Part shown: piece by piece, positions 4,852 to 5,221 of the stretch | Layout of the letters: each line of letters opens with the position of its first letter | Position numbering within the stretch: the stretch's first letter is position 1 | From: Flammeovirgaceae bacterium | Lineage (GTDB): Bacteria > Bacteroidota > Bacteroidia > Cytophagales > Cyclobacteriaceae | NCBI GenBank assembly: GCA_003228395.1 | Contig: QIDJ01000057.1 | Location: forward strand, 1 to 5,221 | Length of the DNA stretch: 5,221 bases | Direction: 5' to 3' | The notes under the pieces: model-generated | Told to the model about the DNA's origin: nothing | Seen by the model: the letters and a program-made list of their open reading frames with translations, nothing else | The model's database searches: none | Translations under genes and position numbers: made by a program

Positions 4852-5221
4852 AAAAAGCATTAATTACAGGAATTACCGGGCAGGATGGAGCATACCTCGC
4901 AGAACTACTGCTGGAAAAAGGGTATCAGGTTCACGGAATAAAGCGCCGGTCATCACTGTTTAATACAGAGCGGGTGGATCATCTTTACCAGGATCCTCAT
5001 GAAAAAAACTATGAGTTTCAGCTTCATTATGGGGATTTAACAGACACCTCAAATATGACACGAATCATCCAGGAGGTTCAGCCGGATGAGATTTACAACC
5101 TTGGGGCCATGTCGCATGTGCAGGTAAGTTTCGAAATGCCGGAATATACGGCTGATGCGGATGGGCTGGGTACACTCCGGATGCTTGAGGCGATCCGGTT
5201 GCTTGGATTAGGTGAAAAAAC
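4848..5221 (+). CDS. gmd: GDP-mannose 4,6-dehydratase, 3'-truncated by window edge
   Basis: First 124 residues (about one third of the usual ~370) of the short-chain dehydrogenase/reductase-type enzyme that converts GDP-mannose to GDP-4-keto-6-deoxymannose, using bound NADP. The product is the precursor of GDP-fucose, GDP-rhamnose, GDP-perosamine or colitose for surface polysaccharide or glycoprotein. The Rossmann motif [13 protein letters not shown] (7-19) has its glycines at 8, 11 and 14; KRRSS (32-36) is the NADP-phosphate contact; [14 protein letters not shown] (38-51), [10 protein letters not shown] (60-69), [17 protein letters not shown] (80-96) and [19 protein letters not shown] (99-117) are near-identical in type to E. 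coli Gmd. The catalytic YxxxK lies beyond the window. The ATG at 4848 gives the standard N-terminus and overlaps the HEPN stop by 4 bases. Genes for the next sugar steps (such as fcl/wcaG) would be expected downstream, but that is inference. Confidence 0.96.
   Translation, partial: MKKALITGITGQDGAYLAELLLEKGYQVHGIKRRSSLFNTERVDHLYQDPHEKNYEFQLHYGDLTDTSNMTRIIQEVQPDEIYNLGAMSHVQVSFEMPEYTADADGLGTLRMLEAIRLLGLGEK

Noticed and set aside
1..5221. CRISPR array, tRNA/rRNA genes, insertion sequence or phage integration site
   Set aside because: I saw no regularly spaced repeats, cloverleaf arms, transposase motifs or flanking terminal repeats.

Overview
The window looks like chromosomal DNA from a member of the Bacteroidetes (Bacteroidota). 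Four things point there. Most gene starts follow A-rich stretches, with no Shine-Dalgarno sequence. The ABC ATPase is of the long type I associate with Bacteroidetes iron/cobalamin transporters. There is a secreted DUF1080 protein. One site upstream of a gene matches the Bacteroidetes -7 promoter consensus TAnnTTTG. I cannot name a genus.

Layout: (1) Positions 1-1863, plus strand: the 3' part of a FecCD-type permease gene, then a complete ATPase gene overlapping it by ATGA. These are the membrane and motor parts of an iron-siderophore or cobalamin importer. Its substrate-binding protein and TonB receptor are not in the window. (2) Positions 1864-2031: a convergent gap with a GC-rich repeat unit and a weak terminator-like hairpin. 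(3) Positions 2032-3694, minus strand: a compact operon transcribed acpH (acyl-carrier-protein phosphodiesterase), then a secreted DUF1080 (3-keto-disaccharide hydrolase family) protein, then a two-helix membrane protein with a PH-like tail. The gaps are 2 and 23 nt. (4) Positions 3741-4444, plus strand and divergent from acpH: two small lipoprotein genes. The first is an intact NTF2/DUF4440-like protein. The second is very short and looks degenerate or frameshifted. (5) Positions 4445-4563: a non-coding, AT-rich leader with a perfect palindrome and a consensus -7 element. (6) Positions 4564-5221, plus strand: a short HEPN (HepT-like) gene whose stop codon overlaps the start of gmd (GDP-mannose 4,6-dehydratase), which runs off the window.

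Most of the window is ordinary metabolism and transport. The most unusual stretch is 4205-4851. It holds a stub lipoprotein with a correctly phased U UUU UUA heptamer, a palindrome/promoter leader, and a HEPN protein that keeps its RX4HXY motif but lacks the usual N-terminal helices and any visible nucleotidyltransferase partner. That HEPN gene is translationally coupled to the first gene of what is probably a GDP-fucose/GDP-rhamnose surface-polysaccharide operon.
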